A stretch of DNA of 64,000 nt from Streptomyces sp. SM10 (GCF_002910915.1 NZ_NEUF01000186.1:128494-192493); one strand, 5' to 3'; positions 8,715-17,510 are shown, counted from the stretch's first letter. Program-made: numbers and translations. The notes: generated by a model not told the origin, from the letters alone.

Positions 8715-8776
8715 GCGAAACCGGGTGGTGCCCGCCCCGTTTCACGTGAAACGGGGCGGGCACCACCCGGTTTCGC
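8715..8776. repeat. 62-bp perfect palindrome centred on a parS site
   Basis: Bases 8715-8745 are the exact reverse complement of 8746-8776. The centre is the 14-bp parS sequence; the arms are GC-rich. It lies between the operon terminator and the end of the convergent MATE gene, so it can also serve as that gene's terminator. Confidence 0.95.
8739..8752. promoter_or_regulatory. parS site (ParB binding)
   Basis: Perfect GTTTCACGTGAAAC at the centre of the long palindrome. parS sites of this sequence load ParB for origin segregation and cluster around oriC in Streptomyces. Confidence 0.93.
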
Positions 8777-8789
8777 CCTTCCAGGGGTT

Positions 8790-10136
8790 TCAGCGCGTGG
8801 CTCCCGTCACGATCCACCGACCGGACCGCGTGCGTAGCCACAGGGTCGCCAGCCGGACGGTCATCATCAGCGTCATCGCCCCCCAGAGAGCGGTGAGGCC
8901 CCCTCCGAAGTGGGGGACGAGGAGAGCGGCCGGGGCGAAGACGGCCAGGGTCAGGACCATGGCCCAGGCGAGATAGCGGCCGTCCCCGGCGCCCATCAGC
9001 ACCCCGTCGAGCACGAAGACCACACCGGAGATCGGCTGGGAGAGCGCGACGACCAACAGGGCCGGCAGCAGAGTGTCCTGTACGGACGTATCGCTGGTGA
9101 ACAGCGGGACGAAGAGCGGCCTGGCGAGCACGATCAGCCCTCCGAGGACCACCCCGGAGACGATTCCCCACTGGACCATCCTTCGGCATGCCTCATGGGC
9201 TCCCTGGACATCGTTCGCCCCCAGATAGCGGCCGATGATGGCCTGGCCCGCGATGGCGATCGCATCGAGCGCGAAGGCCGTGAGGCTCCAGAGCGACAGG
9301 ATGACCTGGTGTGCCGCGATGCCGGTGTCGCCGAGGCGTGCGGCGACGGCTGTCGCGATCATGAGCACGGCCCTCAGGGAAAGCGTGCGGACCAGCAGGG
9401 GCACGCCTGCCTGGGCACTGGCCCGGATACCCGCGAAGTCGGGGCGCAGCGATGCTCGGTGCCGACGGGAGCCACGGACCACGACGATCAGATAGGCCAG
9501 CGCCATGCCCACCTGGGCGATGACGGTTCCCCATGCGGATCCAGCGATCCCCAGGCCGGCACCGTAGACGAGCCCGACATTGAGGGCGCCGTTGGCCGCG
9601 AATCCGCCGATGGCGACGTAGAGAGGCGTCCGGGTGTCCTGCAGTCCGCGCAGGACTCCTGTCGCGGCGAGCACCACGAGCATCGCGGGGATTCCCAGGC
9701 TGGAGATCCGTAGATATGTGGTGGCGTACGGGGCCGCGGTGTCGGAGGTGCCGAAGATCTCGACCAGCCACGGTGCGAGGGGGAGTGTCACGGCGACGAC
9801 CGCTCCACCGATCAGGAGGGCGAGCCAGATGCCGTCCATGCCTTGGCGGATCGCTGAGGCCAGATCCCCTGCGCCGACCTGGCGGGCGACGGCGGCCGTC
9901 GTCGCGTAGGCCAGGAAGACGAAGATGCTCACCGCGGTCGTCAGCAGGGCCGCGGCGACCGCCAGGCCGGCCAGTTGCGGTGTGCCGAGATGGCCGACGA
10001 TGGCGCTGTCGACCATGACGAAGAGCGGCTCGGCGACGAGTGCGCCGAAGGCCGGGACGGCGAGTGCGATGATCTCGCGGTCGTGGCTGCGGCGGGATGG
10101 TGGCTGGGCCGGGGGCGCCTGGGTCATGGAGGCCAA
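8790..10136 (-). CDS. MATE-family multidrug/drug:cation exporter (DinF-like)
   Basis: 448-residue membrane protein with about twelve hydrophobic segments in two homologous halves. Family features are IIALAVPAFGALVAEPLFVMVDSAIVGHLGTPQLAGLAVAAALL at the N-terminus, and VLRGLQDTRTPLYVAIGGFAANGALNVGLVYGAGLGIAGSAWGTVIAQ in the middle. It exchanges cations for drugs or metabolites; the substrate is unknown. The frame's first start is TTG 10136 with GGAAG upstream; ATG 10127 three codons in is an alternative. It sits between rplI (convergent) and dnaB (divergent), a conserved Streptomyces arrangement. Confidence 0.92.
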   Translation of the reverse strand: MASMTQAPPAQPPSRRSHDREIIALAVPAFGALVAEPLFVMVDSAIVGHLGTPQLAGLAVAAALLTTAVSIFVFLAYATTAAVARQVGAGDLASAIRQGMDGIWLALLIGGAVVAVTLPLAPWLVEIFGTSDTAAPYATTYLRISSLGIPAMLVVLAATGVLRGLQDTRTPLYVAIGGFAANGALNVGLVYGAGLGIAGSAWGTVIAQVGMALAYLIVVVRGSRRHRASLRPDFAGIRASAQAGVPLLVRTLSLRAVLMIATAVAARLGDTGIAAHQVILSLWSLTAFALDAIAIAGQAIIGRYLGANDVQGAHEACRRMVQWGIVSGVVLGGLIVLARPLFVPLFTSDTSVQDTLLPALLVVALSQPISGVVFVLDGVLMGAGDGRYLAWAMVLTLAVFAPAALLVPHFGGGLTALWGAMTLMMTVRLATLWLRTRSGRWIVTGATR

Positions 10137-10315
10137 TCTAATCTTCCACAGGTAAGAGATGCAATGCGCCAGAGGTCCTTACTTCAGTTCGGCGGCGAGG
10201 GAGGAGCGGAGGTTGTTTCCGGTGATCTTGAGCTGCTGGCGAAAGTTTTTCTACCCCACAGCCGGTGGATGGAGAAAGCCCTGGTCAAGCGCGCTGTCGG
10301 TGGCCCCGTATGAGT

Positions 10316-10404
10316 TTGTCCACAGTGCTGTCCCCCGGTCCGTGCACAGGATCCGATGAGTTCTCCACAGCATCTGGTCCGTCGTCCACATGCCCTGTGG
10401 ATAA
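10316..10404. promoter_or_regulatory. DnaA-box cluster upstream of dnaB
   Basis: Two perfect boxes: TTGTCCACA at 10316-10324 (+) and TTATCCACA on the minus strand at 10396-10404. Two one-mismatch boxes lie between them: TTCTCCACA 10361-10369 and TCGTCCACA 10382-10390. All are within the 448-base gap between the MATE gene and dnaB. An 8-bp inverted repeat (10524-10531 / 10544-10551) lies nearer dnaB. DnaA binding is inferred from the consensus. Confidence 0.7.
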
Positions 10405-10584
10405 CCAGATTGGCTGACGGTGCGGACCGGCCTACCGTGGTGCGGCGCCCGCACTCCGTTCCGGCTTGGAAGTCCGCAGAACTTGACGCGCCGGAACCGG
10501 AGTCGGGCGTCTTGTTTGTCGGTGCCGTGCCGTAAGAAAGAGTGGCACGGCTAGGTCCGCGAAGCGGACGGGAGGAGGTGGCCG

Positions 10585-12060
10585 GTGAGTATTCCCGAGC
10601 CTTTGGACGACCCCTGGGCCGATGTCGGTCCCAGCGACCGTCTGCCTGTTTCCCGTCAGCGCCGCGGTGAGGGCAAGGGGCGCGACGAGCAGCACGAGCG
10701 GGGCAGGGAGAGCGGCTGGGACGGTGGGTCGTCCGGCTTCGAACGGGTGCCTCCGCAGGATCTCGACGCCGAGCAGTCGGTTCTCGGCGGCATGCTGCTC
10801 TCCAAGGACGCCATCGCCGACGTCGTCGAGATCATCAAGGGCCACGACTTCTACCGCCCGGCCCACGAGACGGTCTACACGGCGATCCTCGACCTCTACG
10901 CCAAGGGCGAGCCGGCCGACCCGATCACGGTGGCGGCCGAACTGGTCAAGCGCGGCGAGATCACCAAGGTCGGCGGAGCGCCGTATCTGCACACCCTGGT
11001 CCAGTCCGTGCCGACGGCGGCCAACGCCTCGTACTACGCGGAGATCGTCCACGAGCGGGCGGTGCTGCGGCGGCTCGTCGAGGCCGGCACGAAGATCACG
11101 CAGATGGGATACGCGGCCGACGGTGACGTCGACGAGATCGTCAACTCGGCGCAGGCCGAGATCTACGCCGTCACGGAGCAGCGCACCAGCGAGGACTACC
11201 TGCCGCTCGGCGACATCATGGAGGGCGCCCTCGACGAGATCGAGGCCATCGGTTCCCGCAGCGGTGAGATGACGGGTGTGCCGACCGGGTTCACGGACCT
11301 CGACTCCCTGACCAACGGTCTGCACCCCGGCCAGATGATCGTCATCGCGGCCCGCCCGGCCATGGGTAAGTCCACGCTCGCCCTGGACTTCGCCCGTGCC
11401 TGCTCGATCAAGAGCAATCTGCCGAGCGTGATCTTCTCCCTGGAAATGGGGCGCAACGAGATCGCGATGCGTCTCCTGTCCGCCGAGGCCCGGGTGGCGC
11501 TCCACCACATGCGCTCCGGCACCATGACCGACGAGGACTGGACGAGGCTCGCCCGCCGGATGCCGGACGTCTCGGCCGCTCCGCTCTACATCGACGATTC
11601 GCCGAACCTCTCGATGATGGAGATCCGCGCGAAGTGCCGTCGCCTCAAGCAGCGCAACGATCTCAAGCTCGTGGTCATCGACTACCTGCAGTTGATGCAG
11701 TCCGGCGGGGCCAAGCGGGCGGAGAGCCGTCAGCAGGAGGTCTCGGACATGTCCCGAAATCTCAAGCTCCTCGCCAAGGAGCTGGAGCTCCCCGTCATCG
11801 CCCTCTCCCAGCTGAACCGTGGTCCCGAACAGCGCACGGACAAGAAGCCGATGGTCTCCGACCTCCGTGAGTCCGGCTCCATCGAGCAGGACGCCGACAT
11901 GGTGATCCTGCTCCACCGCGAGGACGCGTACGAGAAGGAGTCACCACGGGCGGGCGAGGCGGACCTGATCGTCGCCAAGCACCGTAACGGTCCGACGGCG
12001 ACCATCACCGTGGCGTTCCAGGGCCACTACTCCCGCTTCGTGGACATGGCCCAGACCTGA
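10585..12060 (+). CDS. dnaB: Replicative DNA helicase DnaB
   Basis: Hexameric 5'-3' helicase that unwinds the fork and recruits primase. 491 residues: a Streptomyces-type charged N-terminal extension of about 50 residues, the DnaB N-domain (VPPQDLDAEQSVLGGMLLSKDAI...), then the RecA-like domain with Walker A ARPAMGKST and Walker B KLVVIDYLQLMQ, ending AKHRNGPTATITVAFQGHYSRF. No intein interrupts it, unlike many mycobacterial dnaB genes. GTG 10585 is chosen for the strong SD GGAGGAGGTGG. DnaA boxes lie in its upstream region. Confidence 0.98.
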   Translation: MSIPEPLDDPWADVGPSDRLPVSRQRRGEGKGRDEQHERGRESGWDGGSSGFERVPPQDLDAEQSVLGGMLLSKDAIADVVEIIKGHDFYRPAHETVYTAILDLYAKGEPADPITVAAELVKRGEITKVGGAPYLHTLVQSVPTAANASYYAEIVHERAVLRRLVEAGTKITQMGYAADGDVDEIVNSAQAEIYAVTEQRTSEDYLPLGDIMEGALDEIEAIGSRSGEMTGVPTGFTDLDSLTNGLHPGQMIVIAARPAMGKSTLALDFARACSIKSNLPSVIFSLEMGRNEIAMRLLSAEARVALHHMRSGTMTDEDWTRLARRMPDVSAAPLYIDDSPNLSMMEIRAKCRRLKQRNDLKLVVIDYLQLMQSGGAKRAESRQQEVSDMSRNLKLLAKELELPVIALSQLNRGPEQRTDKKPMVSDLRESGSIEQDADMVILLHREDAYEKESPRAGEADLIVAKHRNGPTATITVAFQGHYSRFVDMAQT

Positions 12061-12452
12061 CGTCGCCCTGTTGGCAGGCCGATCTGGTTTCGGCGATCGA
12101 GCCCGTACCTCAGCGATACATCAGCAATGTCGGGTAGTTCAGCAGTCTGCAACCTCGGTGGACCGTTGCCACTCGACTTGGTGGACCGCGTTCAACCGTC
12201 GCGTGGGAGCACCGAGGGGGCGCTGGTCTCGCTGGGGGCAATGGACGCCTCTCCCATGATCGTCTCGCGGGCGATAGCGTGCGCCCATGACGTGATCGCA
12301 TCGAAGCACTCAACGAGCGACCTACTGCCGGGCAGCGTTGCTGGGCTGCGATCCGACGCTTTCAGCAGGAGCCGGCCGAGGTCAACCGAGCCCTTCTCCG
12401 GGCCGCATACCTGGCGGTCCCGGCGCATCTTCGGATCTACGTCCTCGGAGAT
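12061..12452. other. Gap after dnaB; probable displaced 5' end of the NADAR-like gene
   Basis: Bases 12061-12280 hold no gene or clear terminator that I can see. From 12291 the frame of the following gene is open and codes for plausible protein (RDRIEALNERPTAGQR..., HLRIYVLGDVDRQDR). GATAGCGT at 12272-12279 followed by ATG 12287 is a leaderless promoter layout, but that ATG meets TGA after two codons. Confidence 0.5.
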
Positions 12453-13193
12453 GTGGACCGCCAGGACCGTCCCTTGCGGATCCTGCTCACGACCGTTGGT
12501 GAGGTCGTCGACGGCGATGGCCCGGTAGTGACGGCGGAGATGCATCAGGACGCCCTGGATTACTTCAGCCGCGGAGATCAGGGAGTCCGCAGCGAGCAGG
12601 AGCGGCGAGCCATCCAGTATGCCGACGATCCTTCAGGACCCGTCCGACCGGCTCTCATCTCGCACGAAACCGTCTACCCACAGGGGTGGCCCGAGCAGCC
12701 GGGGCTGTTCATGCTCCGCAACGACTTCCCTGCACAGATCGTGTTCGCCGGCGAGTCCTATGCGTCCGTACTGCATGCGTACTGGGCGCTGTCCGCGGTG
12801 GACGCTTCTGACAGAACCAGAATCCGGGAGGCGGCCTCCGGCAGAGAGGCGCATGACCTGGGTGGCCAGGCAACGCGACGGAGTGAGTGGCCCGACGTTC
12901 GGCTCGCGGTCATGGCCGAGATCCTCCGCGCGAAGTTCACTCAGCACCCTGACCTCGCCCGGGTCCTCGCTTCCACAGGGGACGCCAGGATCAGCTACAC
13001 GGGCCTCTCGGACTCACCCTTCTGGCGAGATGTCCGCGACGGTCGGGGACGAAACTGGATGGGGCGGTTGCTCGAGCTCACCCGCTCCGAGATCGTTGCC
13101 CAGCAGTTGCTCCGGCCTGAGAACCCCGGCGCGCTGGATCAGGAAGATGTGCTGAGCGGTGAGAGTGCTCGTCCACGGGCACATCGCGAGTAG
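12453..13193 (+). CDS. NADAR (YbiA/DUF1768)-like protein, probably with a frameshifted 5' end
   Basis: 246 residues from GTG 12453. NADAR-like features run from about residue 75: FAGESYASVLHAYWALSA, then VMAEILRAKFTQHPDLARVLASTGDARISYTGLSDSPFWRDV, GRNWMGRLLELTRSEI. NADAR proteins are linked to ADP-ribose chemistry; YbiA acts on N-glycosides. The Glu that normally precedes the conserved His (as in E-H-x-x-Q) is Leu here, so activity is doubtful. GTG 12453 has only GGAG very close upstream, and the frame is coding for some 54 codons further upstream, so the natural protein is probably longer (see findings). It may be a decaying gene. Confidence 0.6.
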   Translation: MDRQDRPLRILLTTVGEVVDGDGPVVTAEMHQDALDYFSRGDQGVRSEQERRAIQYADDPSGPVRPALISHETVYPQGWPEQPGLFMLRNDFPAQIVFAGESYASVLHAYWALSAVDASDRTRIREAASGREAHDLGGQATRRSEWPDVRLAVMAEILRAKFTQHPDLARVLASTGDARISYTGLSDSPFWRDVRDGRGRNWMGRLLELTRSEIVAQQLLRPENPGALDQEDVLSGESARPRAHRE

Positions 13194-13464
13194 ACGTGCA
13201 GGACTGCATCCGCCCCCTGCACGCCCCGTCGACCGGGCGCCCGAGCAGACGGACTCGCAGGTCGCCCCGCCTGTTTCCCCTGCTCCCCCACATGCCGGAA
13301 GACGCGGACCAGGACTGAGGGGGCGGCCGCTGGTCCCGCTCGGTGGCGTAAGGACACGAAGCCGGGGCGGGGGAGCATGACGCGGTCGGGACACTCCTCG
13401 CCCCGTGCGGCGACGACACCTGGCACCCTTCCCGGCCGACTGCCCGCGCGCCTATGGTGGGCCG

Positions 13465-13899
13465 ATGACGTCGATCAAGAAGGTTCAGATCACCTTCGAC
13501 TGTGCTGAACCTGAGCGCGTGGCACGCTTCTGGTGCGAGGCGCTGGGGTACGTCCTGCCGCCCCCGCCGGAGGGGTTTGCCACGCGGGAGGCGTTCGACC
13601 GTTCGCTGCCGTCCGAGCATCAGGGTTCGTCGTTCGTCTGCATGGATCCGTCAGGTGTGGGACCGCGGCTGTACTTCCAGCGTGTTCCCGAAGGCAAGGT
13701 GGTCAAGAACCGGGTGCACCTGGACGTGAGGGTCGGCACCGGGCTCGTGGGCGATGAGCGCCTCGCCGCCCTCGAGGCCGAGTGCGCACGGCTGGTCCCG
13801 CTCGGTGCCGTACGGGGGGAACTGCTGCTGGCCGATGAGGAGAACGAGTCGTGCCTGAACATGCAGGACGTCGAAGGCAACGAGTTCTGTCTCGACTGA
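13465..13899 (+). CDS. VOC/glyoxalase-like domain protein
   Basis: 144 residues with the beta-alpha-beta-beta-beta pattern of the vicinal oxygen chelate superfamily: VQITFDCAEPERVARFWCEALGYVLPPPPEGFAT, RLYFQRVPEGKVVKNRVHLDVRV, and the C-terminal LNMQDVEGNEFCLD. Close to the Glyoxalase_6 type; substrate unknown. ATG 13465 is chosen because CTATGGT about 7 bases upstream gives a leaderless promoter layout and the N-terminus fits the family; the frame is open to 13405. Monocistronic. Confidence 0.85.
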   Translation: MTSIKKVQITFDCAEPERVARFWCEALGYVLPPPPEGFATREAFDRSLPSEHQGSSFVCMDPSGVGPRLYFQRVPEGKVVKNRVHLDVRVGTGLVGDERLAALEAECARLVPLGAVRGELLLADEENESCLNMQDVEGNEFCLD

Positions 13900-14057
13900 G
13901 CTGCCGCGGGACGGGCTTCGCACCGCCCGTGGGCGGACGGCAGGGTCGCCCCCTGGCAGGTGTGGTGAGGCGGCCTGCAGCTCTCCAGGCCGGAGCCTTC
14001 TGGCCGGTTTCTCTGTAGCACCCCGGCCCCATGGACGACCGGTGCAGAATCAGCGTC

Positions 14058-14110
14058 ATGGGGACGGACATCAGCGGCGTGGTCGAATGCCGCTGGTTCG
14101 ACAACCGAGG
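14058..14110 (+). pseudogene. N-terminal remnant of an 'MGTDI' conserved hypothetical gene
   Basis: MGTDISGVVECRWFDNRGD begins at ATG 14058 with AGAATC upstream in a leaderless layout. It resembles the start of a conserved actinobacterial hypothetical family (MGTDIxGxVEC..., from memory). After about 20 codons the frame turns into Arg/Pro-rich non-coding-looking sequence, so only a remnant is left. The rest of 13900-14304 holds nothing else I recognise. Confidence 0.35.
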
Positions 14111-14304
14111 CGACCCGGCCACGCACCGGAGACATGTTGCCGGAGCAACCGGTCCGGTGCGGTGCTCGCCCGCCCGGCGACAGGGCGGCCGTGGGCCGGC
14201 ACCGCCGCCGGCAGGCGGTCTCCCCTTGGTTCCGCCGTCGCCCCCGTCGCGCCCGTCGCCCGAATGGGTTCGCCTGCGGGAGGACGCGCGGGCCATCCTG
14301 GGGC

Positions 14305-15684
14305 ATGACCTCTTCCGATGTTCTGCTTCCCACCACCCGGCGGTCCCTGTTGCACCGCATCGCCACCGCGCAGGCCGAAGGGCGGACGCCCTCCCTGGTC
14401 GCCGCGGTCCAGCGGGACGGAGAGATCGGCTGGAGCGGAGCGCGTAGCTGCGTGGACGGCCACGACCCCGATGGCGACACGCAGTTCAGGATCGGCTCCC
14501 TCACGAAGACGTTCACCGCGGTGCTGGTGATGCGTCTACGTGACGAAGGGCTGCTGGATCTGGACGACCCGCTGGAGAAGCACCTTCCGGGTACGGAGGC
14601 GGGGCACGTGACCGTGTTCCAGCTACTGGGCCACAGCGGGGGCCTGGCCGCCGAGACCCCTGCTCCGTGGTGGGAGAGGACACCGGGCGACATCCGCCCT
14701 GAGCTCGCGGACGTGCTCGGTGAGAAGTCATCGGTCCACCCGTCGGGCCACCGGCACCACTACTCCAACCCCGGCTACACACTCCTCGGCTCACTCGTCG
14801 AGAAGCTTCGTGGCGACTCCTGGGCCGAGGTGTTGCGCCGCGAGATCCTGGAGCCTCTGGGGATGGGCCGCACGACCCCCCAGGCCCATGCCCCGCACGC
14901 CGGCGGCTGGGCTGTTCACCCGTGGGCCGACGTCATGCTGCCGGAGCCCGCCGAGGACCTCGGACTGATGGCGCCCGCCGGCCAGCTCTGGTCGACCACC
15001 ACGGACCTGCTCCGCTTCGCCGCCTTCCTGGCCCAGGGCGACGAACACGTGCTGTGTGCCTCGTCGGTCGAGGAGATGCGGGCTCCGGCTGCCCCTCCCG
15101 AGGCGGGTGACTGGGCAGGAACGTACGGCCTCGGTCTTCAGATCGTCCGGCGCGGCGACCGCACGCTCCTCGGTCACACCGGTTCGCTCCCCGGGTTCCT
15201 GGCCACGCTGTGGTTCAGCGTCGAGGACGACGTGGCGGTCGTGGTGCTCTCGAACGCCACCTCGGGCCCGCTGATCGGCACAGTTGCCGCAGACCTCCTG
15301 CAGATCGTCGCCGAGGCAGAGCCAAGGATCCCCGAGCCGTGGCGCCCGTTGCCCGAGTTCGACGAAGAGCTGCTGGCGCTGGCCGGGCCCTGGTACTGGG
15401 GCACGCAGGTGCTCGGGCTGAAGCTCCTCGCGGACAGGGGGATCGAGTTCCAGCCTCTGCGAGGTGCCGGCCGCGCGGCCCGGTTCCAGGCGCGGCCCGA
15501 CGGAACCTGGACGGGGCTCAACGGCTACTACGCGGGGGAGACGCTACGGGTCGTGCGCTCTGCCGACGGGACGGTGGACCATCTCGACCTGGGGTCGTTC
15601 GTCTTCACCCGGGAGCCGTACGACCGCAGTGCCGCCGTCCCCGGAGGAGTGGACGAGGGCGGCTGGCGCGGGCTCGCCAACTGA
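14305..15684 (+). CDS. Serine hydrolase of the beta-lactamase/DD-carboxypeptidase (class C) family
   Basis: 459 residues. Catalytic motifs are SLTK (in QFRIGSLTKTFTAVLVMRL, near residue 65), YSN (in HHYSNPGYTLLGSLVEKL) and HTG (in LGHTGSLPGFLATLW), typical of the PF00144 esterase/carboxypeptidase group. A C-terminal domain of about 110 residues (from WRPLPEFDEELLALAGPWYWG) follows, as in many secreted or cytosolic members. No signal peptide is seen. The frame opens at 14134, but ATG 14305 (MTSSDVLLPTTRRSLL) begins the conserved part; SD is weak. A parS site follows its stop by 13 bases. Confidence 0.88.
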   Translation: MTSSDVLLPTTRRSLLHRIATAQAEGRTPSLVAAVQRDGEIGWSGARSCVDGHDPDGDTQFRIGSLTKTFTAVLVMRLRDEGLLDLDDPLEKHLPGTEAGHVTVFQLLGHSGGLAAETPAPWWERTPGDIRPELADVLGEKSSVHPSGHRHHYSNPGYTLLGSLVEKLRGDSWAEVLRREILEPLGMGRTTPQAHAPHAGGWAVHPWADVMLPEPAEDLGLMAPAGQLWSTTTDLLRFAAFLAQGDEHVLCASSVEEMRAPAAPPEAGDWAGTYGLGLQIVRRGDRTLLGHTGSLPGFLATLWFSVEDDVAVVVLSNATSGPLIGTVAADLLQIVAEAEPRIPEPWRPLPEFDEELLALAGPWYWGTQVLGLKLLADRGIEFQPLRGAGRAARFQARPDGTWTGLNGYYAGETLRVVRSADGTVDHLDLGSFVFTREPYDRSAAVPGGVDEGGWRGLAN

Positions 15685-15697
15685 ACGGTCCGGGGCT

Positions 15698-15711
15698 GTT
15701 TCACGTGAAAC
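15698..15711. promoter_or_regulatory. parS site (ParB binding)
   Basis: Perfect GTTTCACGTGAAAC 14 bases after the serine-hydrolase stop, in the gap between two convergent genes. Flanks are not palindromic. Confidence 0.93.
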
Positions 15712-15824
15712 GCAGTCCACGCGACGCGGCACACACGGAGGGTGCGAAACACCGCCCACGGAACGGGACGCGTGACACGCCGACCTGGGTCCCCCATCCT
15801 CACCGACCCCCGGAAGCGGACGGA

Positions 15825-16988
15825 TCAGGCCGCCAGTTCCCGCTCCAGGGGTGTGCGGAAACGTGGGGTGATCCGGGCGGTGCCCACCCATGCCGACAGC
15901 CGCGCTGCCTCCGCCTCGATGAACCCTGAGGCCTCCCGGCCGACGTCGGACAGCAGGCGCCAGACCACCTCGCCGTCCCCGCGCTGTGCCCAGCCACCCA
16001 CGACCCCGCCGTTCCACCACACCGTCGGACCGATGTTGCCGGCGCGGTCGAACAGAGCGGTCCGGTGATCGGCGGGCAGATGGAAACCACGGTCCGCCCA
16101 TCCCATCGCGCTCGGGTCCAGACCGGGCAACAGGGCCGCCCAGGGCTCCGGAGAGAGGTCGGGAGCGAGGTCCTCGGGAGCGACCCGGCCGATGGCCCCG
16201 CTGTCGAGCAGAACCTCCTCCGCGCCCACGGAGGCCAGGGCCGCACGCGTCTCACCGACGCCCCAGCCCGTCCACCACTTCAGGTCGGTCTCGGTCGCCG
16301 GGCCGTAGGAGCGGAGCCACCGCAGGGCGACCTCCGCACGCGCCCGGGCGGGATCCGACGGGGGCCAGGCCTGGGCGGCCGCCCAGCGGAACTGGCTGGA
16401 GGTCCAGGAGCCGCGGGGCCGGTCCCGCCGGATGTGTCCATCGGCGGCGAGCACCCGGATGACCCGGGAGGCGACCCCCTGCACTGCCTCCTGCTTCGTG
16501 CCGGGAAAGAGGGTGATCTTTGTGCGAAGGGCGGGTACGGCGGCGGAGAGCTCGCTCCCGGTGGCACGGCCCCGGGCGGTCAGCGCCGCGAGGGTGAGCC
16601 GCTCGGTATCGGCGAGCCAGCGTTCGTCCAGGCCGTTGCCGTCCTCCCGCAGGTGCTTGAGGAGTTTGCGGCGTTCCTTCGTCGCCACCGTCCTCGCGTT
16701 CGACGCGTCGACGGCTGGTGCGACGGCCGTGGACATGGTGAACAAGGTGTTGCGCATGGAGAGGAGCCGCACCAGAGAGACGTCCTCGTAGAGTGCCCGC
16801 TCCACTGGCGCGACCCCGGGATCGGCCAGCCGCGCGCAGACGGAGAGGTAGACGGTGGCGGCGTCCGTCGCGTGCAGGGCGACGACCGCGTCGGCCACCG
16901 CGACCGCGGAGCCGGCGTGCGCGGAAGGTGCCAGCAAGTGCCGTCGGCCGAGTCTGATCCTGCGCTGCTCATCGTCGATGCGGTGCAT
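15825..16988 (-). CDS. Winged-helix DNA-binding protein, HTH_42/AlkZ-related
   Basis: 387 residues. N-terminal helical region (RRIRLGRRHLLAP..., VVALHATDAATVYLSVCARL), a winged-helix middle (VIRVLAADGHIRRDRP, WLRSYGPATETDLKWWTGW) and C-terminal GNIGPTVWWNGGVVGGWAQRGDGEVVWRLL. This arrangement matches the HTH_42 family, whose AlkZ/YcaQ members are DNA glycosylases that unhook crosslinks. Without a confirmed Q-x-Q/D catalytic motif the activity is unproven. ATG 16988 has GGGAGG 5-6 bases upstream; the open frame to 17168 is not used. It is the last of three minus-strand genes (MarR, GNAT, this). Confidence 0.8.
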   Translation of the reverse strand: MHRIDDEQRRIRLGRRHLLAPSAHAGSAVAVADAVVALHATDAATVYLSVCARLADPGVAPVERALYEDVSLVRLLSMRNTLFTMSTAVAPAVDASNARTVATKERRKLLKHLREDGNGLDERWLADTERLTLAALTARGRATGSELSAAVPALRTKITLFPGTKQEAVQGVASRVIRVLAADGHIRRDRPRGSWTSSQFRWAAAQAWPPSDPARARAEVALRWLRSYGPATETDLKWWTGWGVGETRAALASVGAEEVLLDSGAIGRVAPEDLAPDLSPEPWAALLPGLDPSAMGWADRGFHLPADHRTALFDRAGNIGPTVWWNGGVVGGWAQRGDGEVVWRLLSDVGREASGFIEAEAARLSAWVGTARITPRFRTPLERELAA

Positions 16989-17029
16989 GTGAACCTCCCG
17001 AAGGGCGGTGCTGCCTGGGGACCTTCGGC

Positions 17030-17482
17030 TCAGAGCGCGAGTTTGAACCCCACGTGGCTCGCGGAGAAGCCGAGCCGCTCGTAGAAACGGTGGGCGTCGA
17101 TGCGGGCCGTGTCCGACGTCAGCTGTACCAACTGGCAGCCCTGGCGGCGTGATTCGTCCACCGCCCACTGGATCAGCTGAGTGCCGAGGCCGCTGCCGCG
17201 CTCATCGGCGTGCACGCGGACACCCTCGATGAGGGAGCGGGTCGCGCCACGCCGGGAGAGGCCGGGAACGATCGTGAGCTGGAGAGTCCCCACGACGCGG
17301 TTCTCGCGCACTGCCACGACCACGTGCTGATTCGGGTCGTCGGTGAGCCGACGGAAGGCCGCGTGGTAGGGGACGAGATCGTCCGGAGACTCTCGCTGCG
17401 CGCCCAACGGGTCGTCGGCGAGCATGGCCACGACGGCGGGGACGTCGGCGAGTACGGCGGGGCGTATGTCGAGATCGCTCAT
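17030..17482 (-). CDS. GNAT-family N-acetyltransferase
   Basis: 150 residues with the acetyl-CoA-binding fold: SDLDIRPAVLADVPAVVAMLADDPLG at the start, HVVVAVRENRVVGTLQLTIVPG, then the motif A region SLIEGVRVHADERGSGLGTQLIQWAVDESRRQGC and the C-terminal DAHRFYERLGFSASHVGFKL. Substrate unknown; PhnO/small-molecule-type GNAT. ATG 17482 follows TAGTCT by 8 bases, a leaderless promoter layout; an upstream ATG at 17500 is less likely. It ends 41 bases before the winged-helix gene start. Confidence 0.88.
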   Translation of the reverse strand: MSDLDIRPAVLADVPAVVAMLADDPLGAQRESPDDLVPYHAAFRRLTDDPNQHVVVAVRENRVVGTLQLTIVPGLSRRGATRSLIEGVRVHADERGSGLGTQLIQWAVDESRRQGCQLVQLTSDTARIDAHRFYERLGFSASHVGFKLAL

Positions 17483-17510
17483 GATCGGCAGACTACGCAA
17501 GACCGCCGGT

